Positions 1-11,459 of a stretch of DNA of 64,000 nucleotides are shown in pieces. Within the stretch, counting starts at the first letter, position 1, and each line of letters opens with the position of its first letter. Under the pieces are notes generated by a model. That model did no database searches. It was not told where the DNA came from and saw nothing but the letters and a program-made list of their open reading frames with translations. Source of the stretch: Simmondsia chinensis. Taxonomy: Eukaryota; Streptophyta; Magnoliopsida; Caryophyllales; Simmondsiaceae. The stretch covers positions 14,637,193 through 14,701,192 of the forward strand of contig JAGTTD010000009.1 of assembly GCA_018398585.1 (NCBI GenBank), in the 5' to 3' direction. The position numbers were made by a program, and so were the translations under genes.

Positions 1-840
1 CAGTACACATACACTCAAGACAAAACTTCTTCAAATTTTTTACCACACACTTGTGCTCTTTTCTTAGGAGTAGCATAACTTAGTTAGACATAGCGTAACA
101 TAGATCTTTGCTGTACTTACCTCCCCAGTAATACAGTTCTCAGGTTTCAGGTATGACTTTCCAGTTTTAATTTGTTCTAAGAAATCGATAAGCTGAGATT
201 TGAGGCTTTAGTTTATGGCTTTAACGGCCAAGGCTTTGACCCTTGATTGCGTTGGTCTTAACACTACTGTCACTGCTTGATAAGTCAGGTGAACTAAGGT
301 TCGCGCCATTGATTAGGGCTTTGACTGCCAAAGTCCTAATTAAGTGACTTGAATCCGGCTCGCGCACCCTAATCTTGTCCGTCCTAAACTCATTCAGGTT
401 ATTACAAGTCAAGGGTGCCAGGCTTGAAAACCAGATAGGCTTGAGTAAACTACTGAGCTCTTAGGTTTATCTCCACCCTAGTTCCCGACTTTTAAGTGTA
501 TGAGAAAAGGTGTCAATGGGCCCTGCTCTATCACTATAATAACCACTTGAGTTAGGTGCATATCCTTTAATTTTTTGTCTAAAAAGGACGTAAAATCCAA
601 AAAAAATACATAACAAAGTCTTCTTAATTAAAGCATAAGTAGAACTCATGGTATAACCGAAGTCAGATACACCAACATGCCACAACCTTTTCTCCAAAAA
701 TGGTGAGTGGTTGAGGTCAAAGACGTGCTATTCTTAATTAGGCTCACTCCCTAGTCGCGGTGAGTCCCTTTGCACGTTTGTTTTGTTTTCACACTTACGG
801 CAACCACATACACATCATTCAAAACAAAATAGAGCAAACA
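1..840 (+). repeat. Element 1 5' LTR, R-U5 part only
   Basis: Positions 1-840 align with about 7553-8308: shared stretches include the GTACACATACACT start, the TAGATCTTTGCTGTACTTACC block and the AGAGCAAACA end. This copy is about 85 bp longer because of an extra segment near 255-345 that the 3' copy lacks. The U3 part lies upstream of the window. Confidence 0.85.
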
Positions 841-845
841 CGCCT

Positions 846-864
846 ATTGGCAACCACAGTGGGA
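846..864 (+). other. Element 1 primer-binding site candidate
   Basis: Directly after the 5' LTR is TTGGCAACCACAGTGGGAG. It does not match initiator Met tRNA, the primer of most other elements here, but resembles the TGGCGACTCC-type primer sites of Ogre/Tat elements. Which tRNA it fits is inference. Confidence 0.45.
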
Positions 865-1050
865 GGCTTGAAACGAGACTTCATCATCTTTAGCTCATTG
901 TGGATTCCTAATACGTAATGACTGGTCATTTATCGATGGTCAGAACTAGGAGGTCTAGTGCTCTCAAGCAAGAAGAACAAGAAGGCTTAGCCCTTATTAG
1001 GACTTTGCTTGTGCTCTCTAGAACAAAGTCCCATATCTCAAAGGGATAAA

Positions 1051-3376
1051 ATGAGTCACGGCCATGGTAGCAAAAGCGGTGGTGATGATGACATCCCAAA
1101 AGATGAACGTATTAGGCTCGATGGCCATTCTCACAAGAGTTTCATGGTTATGCTTAAGCGCTGTTTAGAGTTTGTGGACCAGAGGGTTCAACAAACAATG
1201 AGAGAGCCTTAAAGAGGCAACGTGAAGAAACAGAACAGAATCTTGCAGCTCAACGTGAAAACTCTGCCGCTATAAGAGCCGTGATTAATGATGTCGGAAC
1301 CTTTATAAGCGAAAGGCTACACAAAGAGATTGATAGAGTCTTGGTGGAAATGAATTCGACCTTGTCCTCTATTGCTACCCTTATCGCTAAGGCCGTGGCT
1401 AGGAAGACAGTGGTTGAAGTCGAGCCTATTTTGGTTAGACAAGCTAAGACTCACAATGACTTGGTCCAAGCTGTTAGGGAGGATATCAGGAAACTAAGGC
1501 CTGCACCCACTCCATTAGTGCCATCTGGTTACCCCTGTGAGACCCCTTCGAGCTTGCCATAGACAGCCACTCAGGTCGACTATATGGTCCCTGAGAGAAT
1601 GGAAAACTCGTATGTGGCTAACCCATGTGTTATATGCTTGGAGTCCAGCCATAGAAGAGAAAGCATGCCTCAAGAAGTTGCACGCCCTTTCAATCAGAAT
1701 TTTTCTTTGATCACTAGAGACCTCAATCCTGCTGCGCCGTTGGTACCTGTCCTTAAGGAAGGGAGGTACAACCGTTCTCACCCTCCTCAAGCAGTGAAGG
1801 TTACCTTGAGGCCCACTCACGACCTTGAGATGGGAGTGCAAGGTCAGGTCCCTGTTATAGGGAACCAGACTTCTCATTCTAAAGCTCTTCACGCTTACCA
1901 TATTGGGGGGCAAATTAATAACCCACATCCTCAAGATCACAACTTGAGGGTAGATTAAACAAGGATGAACCAACAACCTATAAGTACCAGTGTGCCTCTA
2001 GTCGCGCCATGTAACCCAGGTCCTGCTGAAACATACTTTATGGCCAACCAAGCGCATGGCCATTATGATCAAGGGGTTTATCCAGGGTTTAGGGGGAAAC
2101 AACCATTACCACACCCAATTGTTATGGGTGCTCAGGGGTATCCCACAAATCCCCCTCGAGATCCCTAAGGACTTGGGGAGCAGTGGCAGATGCCTAATCA
2201 TGTGCCTAACCTTCCCCTTTAGGATCAATTGGCCTCCCTCATTGAGCAAATGTATGGGCCGGATCTCGTAAGGGTCAATAGGCCCTTGTATAGTAAACCT
2301 TACCCTGACTACATTGACAGGGATTACCCATTTCCTCGAGGATACAAGATCCCCGAGTTTACCCTCTTCTCAGGGGAGGGGACTATTTATGCTCTCGGGC
2401 ACCTAGCGAGATTCAATTGCTAGTGTAGGGAAGTAGCAGATAACCAATATCTCAAATTAAAGTTGTTCCCTAGTTCGTTGATTGGGACCGCTTTCCAATG
2501 GTATATTTGCCTCCCACCTAATTCTATTTATTGTTGGGACGACATGGCTAGGCAATTCCAGGCCCAATTCCCTAGAATGGAGTTAGAAACTTCCATGTCA
2601 GACTTGGCTTGAATGAGAAAAAAGTCAGGCGAATTAGTGGAAGAATATATTAACTGGTTCAAACAAGCTCGATTAAAGTGCACTATAGCTCTTCCTGAGC
2701 TTGAATATGCCAAGCTAGCTCTAAACAGTGTGAATTTTGGGAAGAAATTCAAAGGCTATTACTTTATAGCACTTCTTTAGTTGGCAGAATGTGCCGCTAC
2801 ATACGAGGCAATCTTAAAAGAAGGAAGCCTCAGGAAAAACAGCATGTACAGCACATACATGCACGACTTTATTGAGGAGGAAGACGATCCTCCATATGAA
2901 ATTGCCGTAGCTGAGTATGTCAAGGGACCTCCTGTGGTTTGTAATCCTTTGATCAAGAAAGATATTAAAGCCAGGAAAACTTATCAGTCCCAAGACTTGA
3001 GAGAAAGTATTCATTTGACCACTTTAGAGCCGATGTAATATTTGGCTAGCTTGAGGTAAATAATAAACTTAAGATTAGGGGTAAACACAGAAAACTGGAT
3101 CCAAACTCAAATAAGGGGAATATATACTGTAAGTGGCATGGTTTGTTAACTCATTCAACGAAGAACTGCGTGATCTTTAGAAACGTAATTCAAGATGCCA
3201 TCGAGGTGATAGAATTGATCTTCCCGGGAGAAAGACAGATGGGTGTCGATCAAGACCCTTTCCTTAGTCCTCTTCATGTCAACGTTGTTGAAACTGTTGA
3301 CAAAATTAAGCCCTCTTGTGTCCAAGCTAACCCTTTATCTTTATACAGGAAAAAAATGGTGCTCATTGACAATTAG
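1051..3376 (+). pseudogene. gag: Element 1 gag, decayed
   Basis: Gag coats the retrotransposon RNA in cytoplasmic particles. The likely start ATG is at 1051. After a frame change near 1210 a charged helical stretch follows (1210-1500), then the conserved block IDRDYPFPRGYKIPEF (about 2310-2365), the capsid core with GTAFQWY near 2490, and a nucleocapsid-type motif YCKWHGLLTHSTKNC near 3128-3172 (CX2H...H...C), typical of Tat/Retand gag rather than the CX2CX4HX4C knuckle. In-frame stops near 2421, 2611 and 2778 and several frame changes break it, so no full protein can be made. The family call is from motifs; the exact start and end are uncertain. Confidence 0.75.
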
Positions 3377-4643
3377 AAGGCTCAGGTGGCCAACCATCAT
3401 TTTGAATGGTTGCTCATTAAAGGAATACTAACATTCCGAGACTGGTGCATACTTAGGATGACGGGATATGCTATTGGCACGTCACGGAACTTCATCCTAC
3501 TAGCAGGTGCGCCATTTTTAAGAATTTGTTAATCAAGCTCCGCAATAACTCCGCCATTACATCGACAGTGGCAGAGGAATTGGCTATGGAGATCAATGGT
3601 GGTTATGGGTCATTCCAAAGTTTAACTAATCGGGACAAAATATCTCGCGACTTGGAAAGGATGGCATATGTAGCATGTGAGCAATGCTGTGGGAGAATAC
3701 AAGCTGCAATGAGGAAAATCAAGTTGCTTCCTCAATGCATTTCCCCCACTGATCCTCCGTTAGCACTAAAGATACCATTTGAGAAACCTCGAAGAAGTAA
3801 TTTAGTCAAGGATTCTCCCTGGAAGACTCAAATTGTCATGAGGACATGCCATCCTAAGAGAAACCTGAAGTACACCTTATTGGATGTGGACACCAGCCAG
3901 GCACCATGGAAGTTAAGTTATCAGCCATTAGGAATCAAGTTTAGTAATATATGGAGGAGAAATCACCTTGATCAAGAGGTAGCTAGTCCGTCGCACTTAA
4001 CTCGAACTCAGAAAAGAAGATAGCTGTGCAAGAGGGAAGCTCAGTAGAGAATTGTACTTGATTCTTGCCAGGCTAGGCTTTCTTAAGAAAAAGCTAGGGT
4101 CCACAAGGACAAAAAGGTCGAGCATGCGGATCTCGAGGATCCATTGACTGGGTCCAAGCCTCCTACTACTAGTAAGGGGCCAACTCGTAAGAAACTCGAA
4201 AGGTGGGCAAGTCTCTCATCTTTGAAAGGGCAAGAAGCTTGATGGGATCACTTTACCAAGGAAGCCCTAGTTCAAGAATCAGCTGAGGACGAGGAGTACT
4301 CCCCTCTTAGCATTAACTTAGTGGAACCATTGGATCACGTCAACCCAGCATGGTCCGACATTGAAAATGACTTCCATAAAGAAGACTTCCCCCTGCCTAT
4401 GGAGGAATCTTAAACTTTCGAGGTTGATCACAGCAAACAATCTTAACAGTCAGACATGCCAATTAGCAATGTTTCGCAATGACAAAGAGAGGATACGCCC
4501 ATGGGCGATAGCCCTGAGAAGGAGCCAGGCCAAGGGATCGAAATTCAATTCGGGACATTACTTGATAAGGTGGACATCAGAACTGCACTACTACTTCCCT
4601 GGAATTCATGGCAGACGATACCTAAGAAGGTCTCAAGAGTGAT
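3377..4643 (+). other. Element 1 gag-to-protease linker, decayed
   Basis: About 1.3 kb between the nucleocapsid motif and the protease. One open stretch (3526-4023, 165 codons) is rich in Lys, Arg, Ser and Thr and shows no domain I recognise. It lies on the same strand between gag and pol, where Tat-group elements carry a poorly conserved linker, so I read it as element coding DNA, not a host gene. Confidence 0.4.
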
Positions 4644-5329
4644 GTGATAGCACCAGATGAGGAGCTGCAACTCGAGCTCGTGGTTGAAAATGCAGTCGCT
4701 AAAGGTACACTTGACCCTTTACCTTTTTCAATTAATGGTTTTACATCTAAATTATCTGATGATCCACTTGACATAATGAAGATGATGTTTAATGGACCGA
4801 ATACGCCAATAAACATGTCAAGTGCCTATATCAAGGCCAAATTCGATGGCATTCTGATGAATAGGGTCTTGGTGGATAATGGCACGGTTATGAATGTCTT
4901 GCCTTCATATATGTTCGGGTCATTGGTAAGTCTCGAGAAGACTTAATCACCTCAGATGTGGCGATCTGTGGCTTTTCGGGAGCTACTACCAAATTTGAAG
5001 GAGTTATCCCCATTGACTTAATTGTTAGTGGCTTAAGCAAGATAATAGCTTTGTTTGTGGTGGAAACTACCTCGAGTTACAATGCTTTGCTTAGTAGGGA
5101 TTGGCTGCATGCTAATTTTTATATTCCATCCTCACTTTATCAGCTGTTAATCTTTAGGAACTATGACAAGTATGAGGCTGTTTTGGCAGATAATAGGCCA
5201 TTCATGGCTTGCTCCAACTATGTTGAGGCAAAATTTTATGAAGATGATGTGGGACCCCTAGACTCTAAGAGGGCCACTTCACAATCAGCCCAACAACAAG
5301 ACATGGTAGCCATCCTTGGTGGCCCATGA
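4644..5329 (+). pseudogene. Element 1 aspartic protease, two broken frames
   Basis: The retroviral-type protease cleaves the gag-pol polyprotein. The active-site segment is LVDNGTVMNVLP near 4868-4903, with Asp-Asn-Gly where many families have Asp-Ser/Thr-Gly; Asn at this place also occurs in plant Tat-group elements, so it need not be damage. A stop at 4944 splits the domain. The second half (from 4958) keeps YNALLSRDWLHANFYIPSSL, the conserved C-terminal protease signature of these elements. Downstream 5330-5661 is acidic, degenerate linker before reverse transcriptase. Confidence 0.75.
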
Positions 5330-5661
5330 ACCGAAGCTGAGGTTGGTCAAGCAGATGTTAGCTCAGAAGATTCTGACTTATGGGGATATATGAGGGCCCT
5401 TCTTGACGAAGAGGATTCATAAGGCAATCAAGATTCTTAGTGCGGGACCTCCCAGTATTGGCCCTAGAGGCTATTTTCTTAGCATTAGCAAGTTTAATGG
5501 CCTAGAGCGCTGAGGATCAGCTCTGGGTTGAGCAACCAGCTGATGGTTTTCAAGTCCATGTAATGTAAGAAAAGGAACCGAGCCGCTCTAATCTAAGAGC
5601 AGCATTAGCCAAAATGGAGGATCTAAGGGATGAAGCCTAGGACCCCCTCTTCGAGGTTAAT

Positions 5662-6860
5662 TTGGGCTCGACAAAGGACTGGGGACCTACCAATCTGAGT
5701 TCTGTGCTCTCTGAGGAGCAAAAAAAGCAGTACTTGACTTTGGTCTGCAAATTCAAGGATTGTTTTGCTTGGGATCATCGTGAGATTCCTAGCCTAAACA
5801 GAAAAGTCGTGGAGCATAGGCTTCTTATCAAGTCAGGCTCAAAGCCCATCATTCAGGGCCAAAGGAGGATGTGTCAAGAAGTCATAGATTTGGTCATGGA
5901 AGAAATTGAAAGACTCCCGATGACCAAATACTTCAGAACTGGTAGGTATGTTGAGTGGTTAGCTAATGTCGTCCCTATCATTAAAAAGAATGGAAAAATC
6001 GGAGTTTGTATTGATTTAAGAGATCTGAATGCAGCCACCCCAAAAGTCGAATATGCTTTGCTTATTGTTGATGTGCACATTGACTCAGCCTTAAGGTAAG
6101 AGGTTTTGTCCTTCATGGATGGCTTCAGTGGATACTACTGGATCATGATTGCTATGGAGAACACCCACAAGACAGCGTTCGAGTGTCCAAGGTCAGTAGG
6201 GACGTTTGAATGGGTGGCTATGCCCTTTGGTTTGAAGAATGATGGTGCCACCTACCAAAGAGACGTGAACATGATTTTTCATGTCCTCATTGGCAAGACC
6301 ATGGAAGTCTATATAAATGATATCATGGTCAAATCGAAATCCTAAGTTAAACACTTGGAAGATTTGAGGAGTGCGTTCCTTAGAATAAGGGCTCACAACC
6401 TCAAGATGAATCCATTAAAATGAGCTTTTGGCGTGTGAGCTGGAAACTTTTTGGGTTTTCTTATACACCAGAGGGGCATTGAGGTGGATATTAATAAGTC
6501 TGAAGTTACCTAAATGGCCAAGTCGCCTTCAAGCAAACAAGAGCTTCAATGCTTCTCGGGGCAGGTTAAATTCATAAGACATTTTATCTTGAATATCACA
6601 GGAAAAACCAAGGTCTTCTCTCTGCGGCTGAAGCTCAAGTTTGAGAAGGACTTCAAGTGGGAGGAGCCATATCAAACAATATTCAAGGGTATCAAAGAGT
6701 ACTTGATTAGGCTGCCAGTACTAATTCCACCAAAGCAGGGCAAGTTTTTGAAGACCTATGCCTCTGCTTTAAAGGAATAGATAGGTCCTTGACTTAGGCG
6801 TTCCCTAAATGAATGTGAAATAGAGTATTCCTCAATTGAAAAGGCGTGAGTTGAGAAATC
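5662..6860 (+). pseudogene. Element 1 reverse transcriptase and start of RNase H, decayed
   Basis: This enzyme would copy element RNA into DNA. Visible motifs in order: CFAWDHREIP (about 5760), VVPIIKKNGKIGVCIDLRDL (about 5970-6030), FMDGFSGYYWI (6113-6145), MPFGLKNDGATYQ (6220-6260) and the catalytic box YINDIMVKS at 6310-6336. The first Asp of the usual Tyr-x-Asp-Asp is Asn, which should abolish polymerisation. Stops occur at 6097, 6343, 6421 and 6511. RNase H begins at LKTYASALKE and can be followed to IEYSSIEKA near 6845; after that similarity stops and no integrase follows. Confidence 0.85.
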
Positions 6861-7008
6861 CATGGCATATGAGTGTTGTGCCATTGTCAGATTGAAGGGA
6901 AGCAGAAGATTGAAGAGTGAATTGAGTTGAGGAATCCAGCGATTCAAGAATCAAAGCAAGCGATTGCAAGTGCACTTAATGATAAAGAAGGGAGAATAGA
7001 GCAATAAG

Positions 7009-8308
7009 TGAAATGTTCAAAACCTAACCGTTATACTTATAGACACGCGGGAAGGGCCGAGATGATGCTGTTTTTGAGTAAAGTGCCACGTGGACATCAC
7101 GTGAGGTTCTCCTGGAGGGGAGTTAGACCTTTTGGTACTATGGTGTTGGTGTCTTAAGCCCAATTCTTAGAAAACATTATTACCCTTGCCAAGGGTATCA
7201 GCTACTCGAGGCTCGAGATGGTTGAAGGGTTAAACAAGCTCGAGCTCGAGGCGCTACTAGGAAAGCTGCAAGAATGGTAGTTTCCAAGTTCGAGGAAGTT
7301 ACTTGGAGAACAATTTTAGTTGCTTAAGCCTTAAGCTTAATTTAGAGGAACGTGCAGCTTCTAGAGAGAACTTCTACTAAAATTACAAACATGGGCATTA
7401 AGGATTTCACTCCAAAGCTCAAAACACATTGGTGAAGAATAAGCGCGCGAAGGAAAAGAGCTTAGTGGCTAGACGTGGGTGAAGTTGTTGTGAAATTAGG
7501 AGCAGGTGTTATTTTCTTTTTCTATAAATAAAGGAGTCTGCATCAATCCAAAGTAGTACACATACACTTAAGACAAAATTTCATTAAGTTTCTTACAGAA
7601 CAATTGTGCTTTTTTCTTTGGAGTAGCGTAACTTAGCTAGGCGTAGCGTAATGTAGATCTTTGCTGTACTTACCTCCATAGTAATACAGTTCTTGGGCTT
7701 TGGGTATGACTTTCCAGTTCTAATCTGTTCCCACAAATTAACAAGTTGAGATTTGAGGCTTTAGTTTAAGGCTTTGACGGCCAAGGCTTGTCCCTTTATT
7801 ACGTTAGTCCTAATCCAGTGACTTGAATACAACTTGCTCCACCTTAATCTTGTCAGACCTAAACTCATTTGAGTTATTATAAGTCAAGCATGGCAGACTT
7901 TAAAACCTGATTTACTTGGGCTTGTAAGTGAACTACTGAGCTCTTGGATTTGTCTCCACCCCAGTTCCTGACTTTTGAGTGTACGAGGTAAAGTGTCTGT
8001 GGGCCCTACTCCGTCACTATAGCTGCCACTTGAGTTAAGTCTATATCCTTTCACTTTGCCATAAAAAAATGTAAAATCCGCAAAAGAATGTTATAATTGA
8101 AGCGTAAGCAGAACTCACGGTATAATCGAAGTCAGATAAGCCAACATACCACAACCTTTTCTACGAAAACACTGAGTGGTTGAGGTCAAAGACGTGTGGT
8201 TCGTAATTAGGCTCACGTCCTAGTCACGGTGGGTCCCTTTCGTACGTTTGTTTTGTTTTCACATTTATGGCAACCACACACATCATTCGAAACAAAATAG
8301 AGCAAACA
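7009..8308 (+). repeat. Element 1 3' LTR
   Basis: The right end (AGAGCAAACA, 8299-8308) is fixed by alignment to the 5' LTR. The left end is inferred: a purine-rich tract AAAGAAGGGAGAATAGAG (about 6983-7000) resembles a polypurine tract and is followed by TG at 7009, giving an LTR of about 1.3 kb. U3 is 7009 to about 7550; R-U5 matches the window start. It is shorter than the 5' copy by one deletion. Confidence 0.65.
7523..7530 (+). promoter_or_regulatory. TATA box of element 1 LTR
   Basis: TATAAATA lies about 30 bp upstream of the point that matches the first base of the window, placing the U3/R border near 7550 as expected for an LTR promoter. Confidence 0.5.
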
Positions 8309-9078
8309 AAATCATAATGACATTCCAAAATATAATATTATATTATTAATATGAGCGAGTATGAATAGTTGTTTGGCACCGACATTAAGGCAGGGTTTGG
8401 GGCATGTAAGTGATACCTGTTGAATACCTGCAAGTAATGAAGCGGATATGGGTGTGGATTTGTATCCGCTAGGCCGGATATGGGTATCTACTTCACACCC
8501 GTTGTGGATAATGGCGCGGGTATGGGTATGGATTCAAGTAGTGGGTACGGGTATGGAAGAGGCACCTCCCGTACCCGCCCCACCTCGCCTCATTGTCATC
8601 CCTAGGTCCACTGGTGTCCAACAACAATAGCTAAATCAAGATACAAAAATGCTTTTTTTAAAGAAAGTAACAAAGAAATTTAGAATTCATGGGAAATGGG
8701 CATTTGTCCTTTCATTTGGTTACTAGGAACTTCATTGAAAATAAGAAGTGGAAGTTTTTAACAATTTACAATTTCTTTGTTATATAGGAATTAACTTACT
8801 TAGGGAGGGTTAGGTAAATTCTAATTGCTGAGAAGTTTTATTTTTTATTTTGACAACCAAATATAAATATCTACTAATATATGAATTAAATTCATGGAAA
8901 TACATCTTACCATAATAATGCATTTTATGTGTTAACCAAATAAGACATAAATATGATAAAATTTTCAACTTAATAAAAACTTACTATAAGGAGGAGATTC
9001 ACTATTTGTTTTGGTGTAGCTTTGTCACATACTCTCATTTTAACTTAAATATTGTATATATGGTTTTTCTAAGGAATC
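8309..9078. other. AT-rich gap with a short GGGTATGG-type repeat
   Basis: No coding similarity. A GC-rich patch at about 8441-8575 holds degenerate repeats of GGGTATGG, GGATATGGGT and their complements; the rest is AT-rich with no recognised feature. Confidence 0.6.
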
Positions 9079-9429
9079 TGTTAAGTGTGGAGACTGTTTG
9101 TTTCCGGTAACCATCATTAATCATGGCCGGATTTATTAGGGGCTCGAGTTAATGGCATGACTTTTGGTTTTCCAGCGGTTTTGATTGTAAGAGGCCTCTT
9201 TATAGGCGCTCTTTGGCGGGCGTAAAATGAGAGCTAAACACAAGTGAGGAAGAGAGAATAAAGATTGTATTCCTCGGTTATAATAGTGAATTTTTACTCC
9301 CCCTCTGTGGATGTAGGGTTCGACTGAGCCACGTAAATTCCGGTGTCTAATATTTTTCCCCCATTCCCATTTAATTCCACATTTGCTATTTCGATTTAAG
9401 GTTCGGTAAATTCGTGAGTGGTCCTAACA
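9079..9429 (+). repeat. Solo LTR, copia type (about 351 bp)
   Basis: Begins TGTTA (9079) and ends TAACA (9425-9429), a perfect 5-bp terminal inverted repeat. The 3' part carries blocks typical of plant copia LTRs (ACTGAGCCACGTAAATTC, then TTCCCATTTAATTCC). There is no primer site after it and no polypurine tract before it, so it is a solo LTR left by LTR-LTR recombination. Flanks GAATC and GACTT match at only 3 of 5 bases, so the TSD is not convincing. Confidence 0.65.
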
Positions 9430-9564
9430 GACTTATGATGAATGAATAATAACATTGACCAAAAAAAGAATGAATAATAACACATAGATGACTGACAGTG
9501 AATATTTAAATCAATGAACCTAAGCCATATATTAACTTAAGAGAATAATATGCATAGGCAGTGC

Positions 9565-9683
9565 CCAGCATTGTTGTGCCCAGTAGTTGGGGGTGCTTTA
9601 GGTCATTCTTAGGGTTTTAAGTTTGAGACACCTTCCCCCTATGCCACATAATGACCTTTACCAATATAAAAAATTGTATAAGC
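9565..9683 (+). repeat. SINE-like element, copy 1
   Basis: A decayed A-box region (CCCAGTAGTTGGGGGTGC) is followed by a B-box relic AGTTTGAGACACC (RNA polymerase III B box GGTTCGANNCC with the CpG lost) and a tail ACCAATATAAAAAATTGTATAAG. The same order and tail occur on the other strand at 22383-22490, which supports a tRNA-derived SINE family. Confidence 0.45.
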
Positions 9684-9845
9684 TAAACAATGTGATACAT
9701 CATAAACTTTAGTAAATATGTAAATAAATTTATTACTAAGTGATGCATAAATCAATTTGGCACAAAAGTAACAAGTGTAAACCTTGTTACAATTTGTTCT
9801 GAATGGTTTTCATGTCATGAATGATGGCAATTCTATGGGAAAAAT

Positions 9846-10225
9846 TGATGCAGCCCAGATATGAGATTGACACTGACTTGGCGGCCTGATCTTGGTGGGT
9901 CGAGGGTTGGCAAATACGGAGGCGGAGATGTGGTGAAGATAGAGTTAGAATTTAATTAGGATTTAGTTTAATTTTAAGATTTAGCTTTTGAATTATCTTT
10001 TATCATTTTATCTCATTCAAAAAGTTCCCTTATATATACTGAAGGAGATCCAGGGTTTAGTGAGCTTTATTTTTCAGATTTTTAGCCCCTATTTCAGAGT
10101 TCTCTCTTCTTGGGTTGTGAGAATTGAGTTTTATTTCTTCTTTATTTTATTAGTGATTAATAAAACTATAGGGAAGGCTGTCGAATCTTTCCTGCTTCCC
10201 TAATTTTCCATTACGCATTGCATCA
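9846..10225 (+). repeat. Element A 5' LTR
   Basis: 380 bp, TGATGCAGCC...GCATTGCATCA, about as long as the 3' copy. The primer site follows at once. Confidence 0.9.
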
Positions 10226-10228
10226 GTT

Positions 10229-10241
10229 GGTATCAGAGCTA
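10229..10241 (+). other. Element A primer-binding site
   Basis: TGGTATCAGAGCT matches the complement of the 3' end of initiator Met tRNA, the usual primer of plant chromoviruses and copia elements. Confidence 0.9.
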
Positions 10242-10256
10242 AGAACGGTTTTTGAG

Positions 10257-11376
10257 ATGGCACGTGGGCGACAGAGGAACGTCGCCGTTGAGGACGTTTG
10301 TGAGCGAGACTTCCAACAGCAAGCCATGAGGAAGTTTGAGGAGTTGTAATAGAAATTCCGGCGAATCGAGCGTTGCTTGATTCAACTCGGGGCAAATCCT
10401 GATCTTGAACCAGAGACCCAGCCCAACGCCCATTAATACACAGTGCTAATGGTGATATGGATGGGCGCTTTCAAAATCTGTTCCCGGATGCTGAGTTGCC
10501 AAACTGAAGGCAAAGGAAAGCTCAGCCTTTTACTGGCGACATTAGCGATTTTGATGATCGGAGTTGGGAATCTGGTCTCTGAATTGAAATTCCGGAGTTT
10601 AATGGAGGAGGATGCCCAAAAGAATTCTTGGATTGGCTTGTCTCCATCGAGGAGATCCTCTAGTTCAGGGAAGTGCTAGAAAGGAAGCAGGCGCCTCTTG
10701 TTGCTGCTCGGTTACGAGGTAGGGTAGCGTCCCGGTGGCCATAAATGAAGCAACACGGCTTAGCCAAGGGAAGACGAGGATAGAATCATTGAAGAAGATG
10801 AAGAAGCACATGAGAGGCGCCTTCTTACCTCACAATCACGCTAGGCTGACATACCAAAGCCTACAGGGATTGCGTCAGGGCTCTAGATCTTTGGAGGAGT
10901 ACACGGTAGAGTTCTACTCGTTAGTCGCCAGGAATGACTTGGCTGAAACCGAGGAGCAATTGGCAGACCTTTAAATAGGTGAGTTGAAGGAGTCTATACA
11001 GGAGGTGTTGAACATGCTCGACATCTTTTCCATTTCTAAGGCGAGTCTAAGAGCCATGAACATAGAATGTCAGCAAAGGCGTCGCAAAGTTAGCGGCACC
11101 TGGGGAGCACAAGTTGGCGAAAGAGATCAAGTAAGAGCACCACCAACTCAGAACATACAAAGCCAACAACCAGTCGTCAATACTGGTAAGCCAGCTACCC
11201 AAGACTTTGTGGGTACGTCAAGGACTCGTTGCTTTAAGTGTGGAGAGGTGGGGCACTGTGGTACTGAGTGCCATAGGGGTGATAGGCCTAGTAAAGTTCT
11301 TTACATTGAAGAGCTCCGCGGTGAGGATAACAAGACTGTTAAGGATGAGGCCCAAGATGAGTTGGAGCCTCTATGA
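10257..11376 (+). pseudogene. gag: Element A gag, decayed
   Basis: Starts MARGRQRNVAVED at 10257, 28 bp after the primer site begins; element B has the same N-terminus. A basic coiled N-terminal part (stop at 10348) is followed, after frame changes, by the capsid core (MRGAFLPHNHARLTYQSLQ near 10808-10865; SLEEYTVEFYSLVARNDL near 10890-10940) and a complete zinc knuckle CFKCGEVGHCGTEC at 11230-11271 (CX2CX4HX4C) that binds element RNA. Stops at 10348, 10677 and 10972 break it. The family is clear from element B; the protein is dead. Confidence 0.85.
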
Positions 11377-11459
11377 GAAGATGCCGTAATAGGTGACCAA
11401 GAGCATCTACTGGTGGTTAGGCATGCTTGCTTCGTCCCCAAAGAGGGGTGGGGGGATGG

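Larger units (their letters stand above)
1..8308 (+). mobile_element. Element 1: decayed Ty3/gypsy (Tat/Retand-like), 5' end outside the window
   Basis: The window opens inside a 5' LTR whose sequence recurs near 7553-8308. Between the LTR copies lie, in order, gag, protease, reverse transcriptase and the start of RNase H, all on the plus strand and broken by stops and frameshifts. No integrase is seen; coding similarity ends near 6860, about 150 bp before the 3' LTR, so the body carries a large deletion. Assignment to the Tat/Retand group rests on the gag style (IDRDYPFPRGYKIPEF near 2310-2365), the CX2H-type nucleocapsid motif and a primer site unlike initiator Met tRNA. The element cannot transpose by itself. 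Its 5' TSD lies outside the window. Confidence 0.8.

Noticed and set aside
1515..1976. 153-codon minus-strand frame
   Set aside because: Antisense of the element 1 gag segments at 1281-1958, which have motif support on the plus strand.
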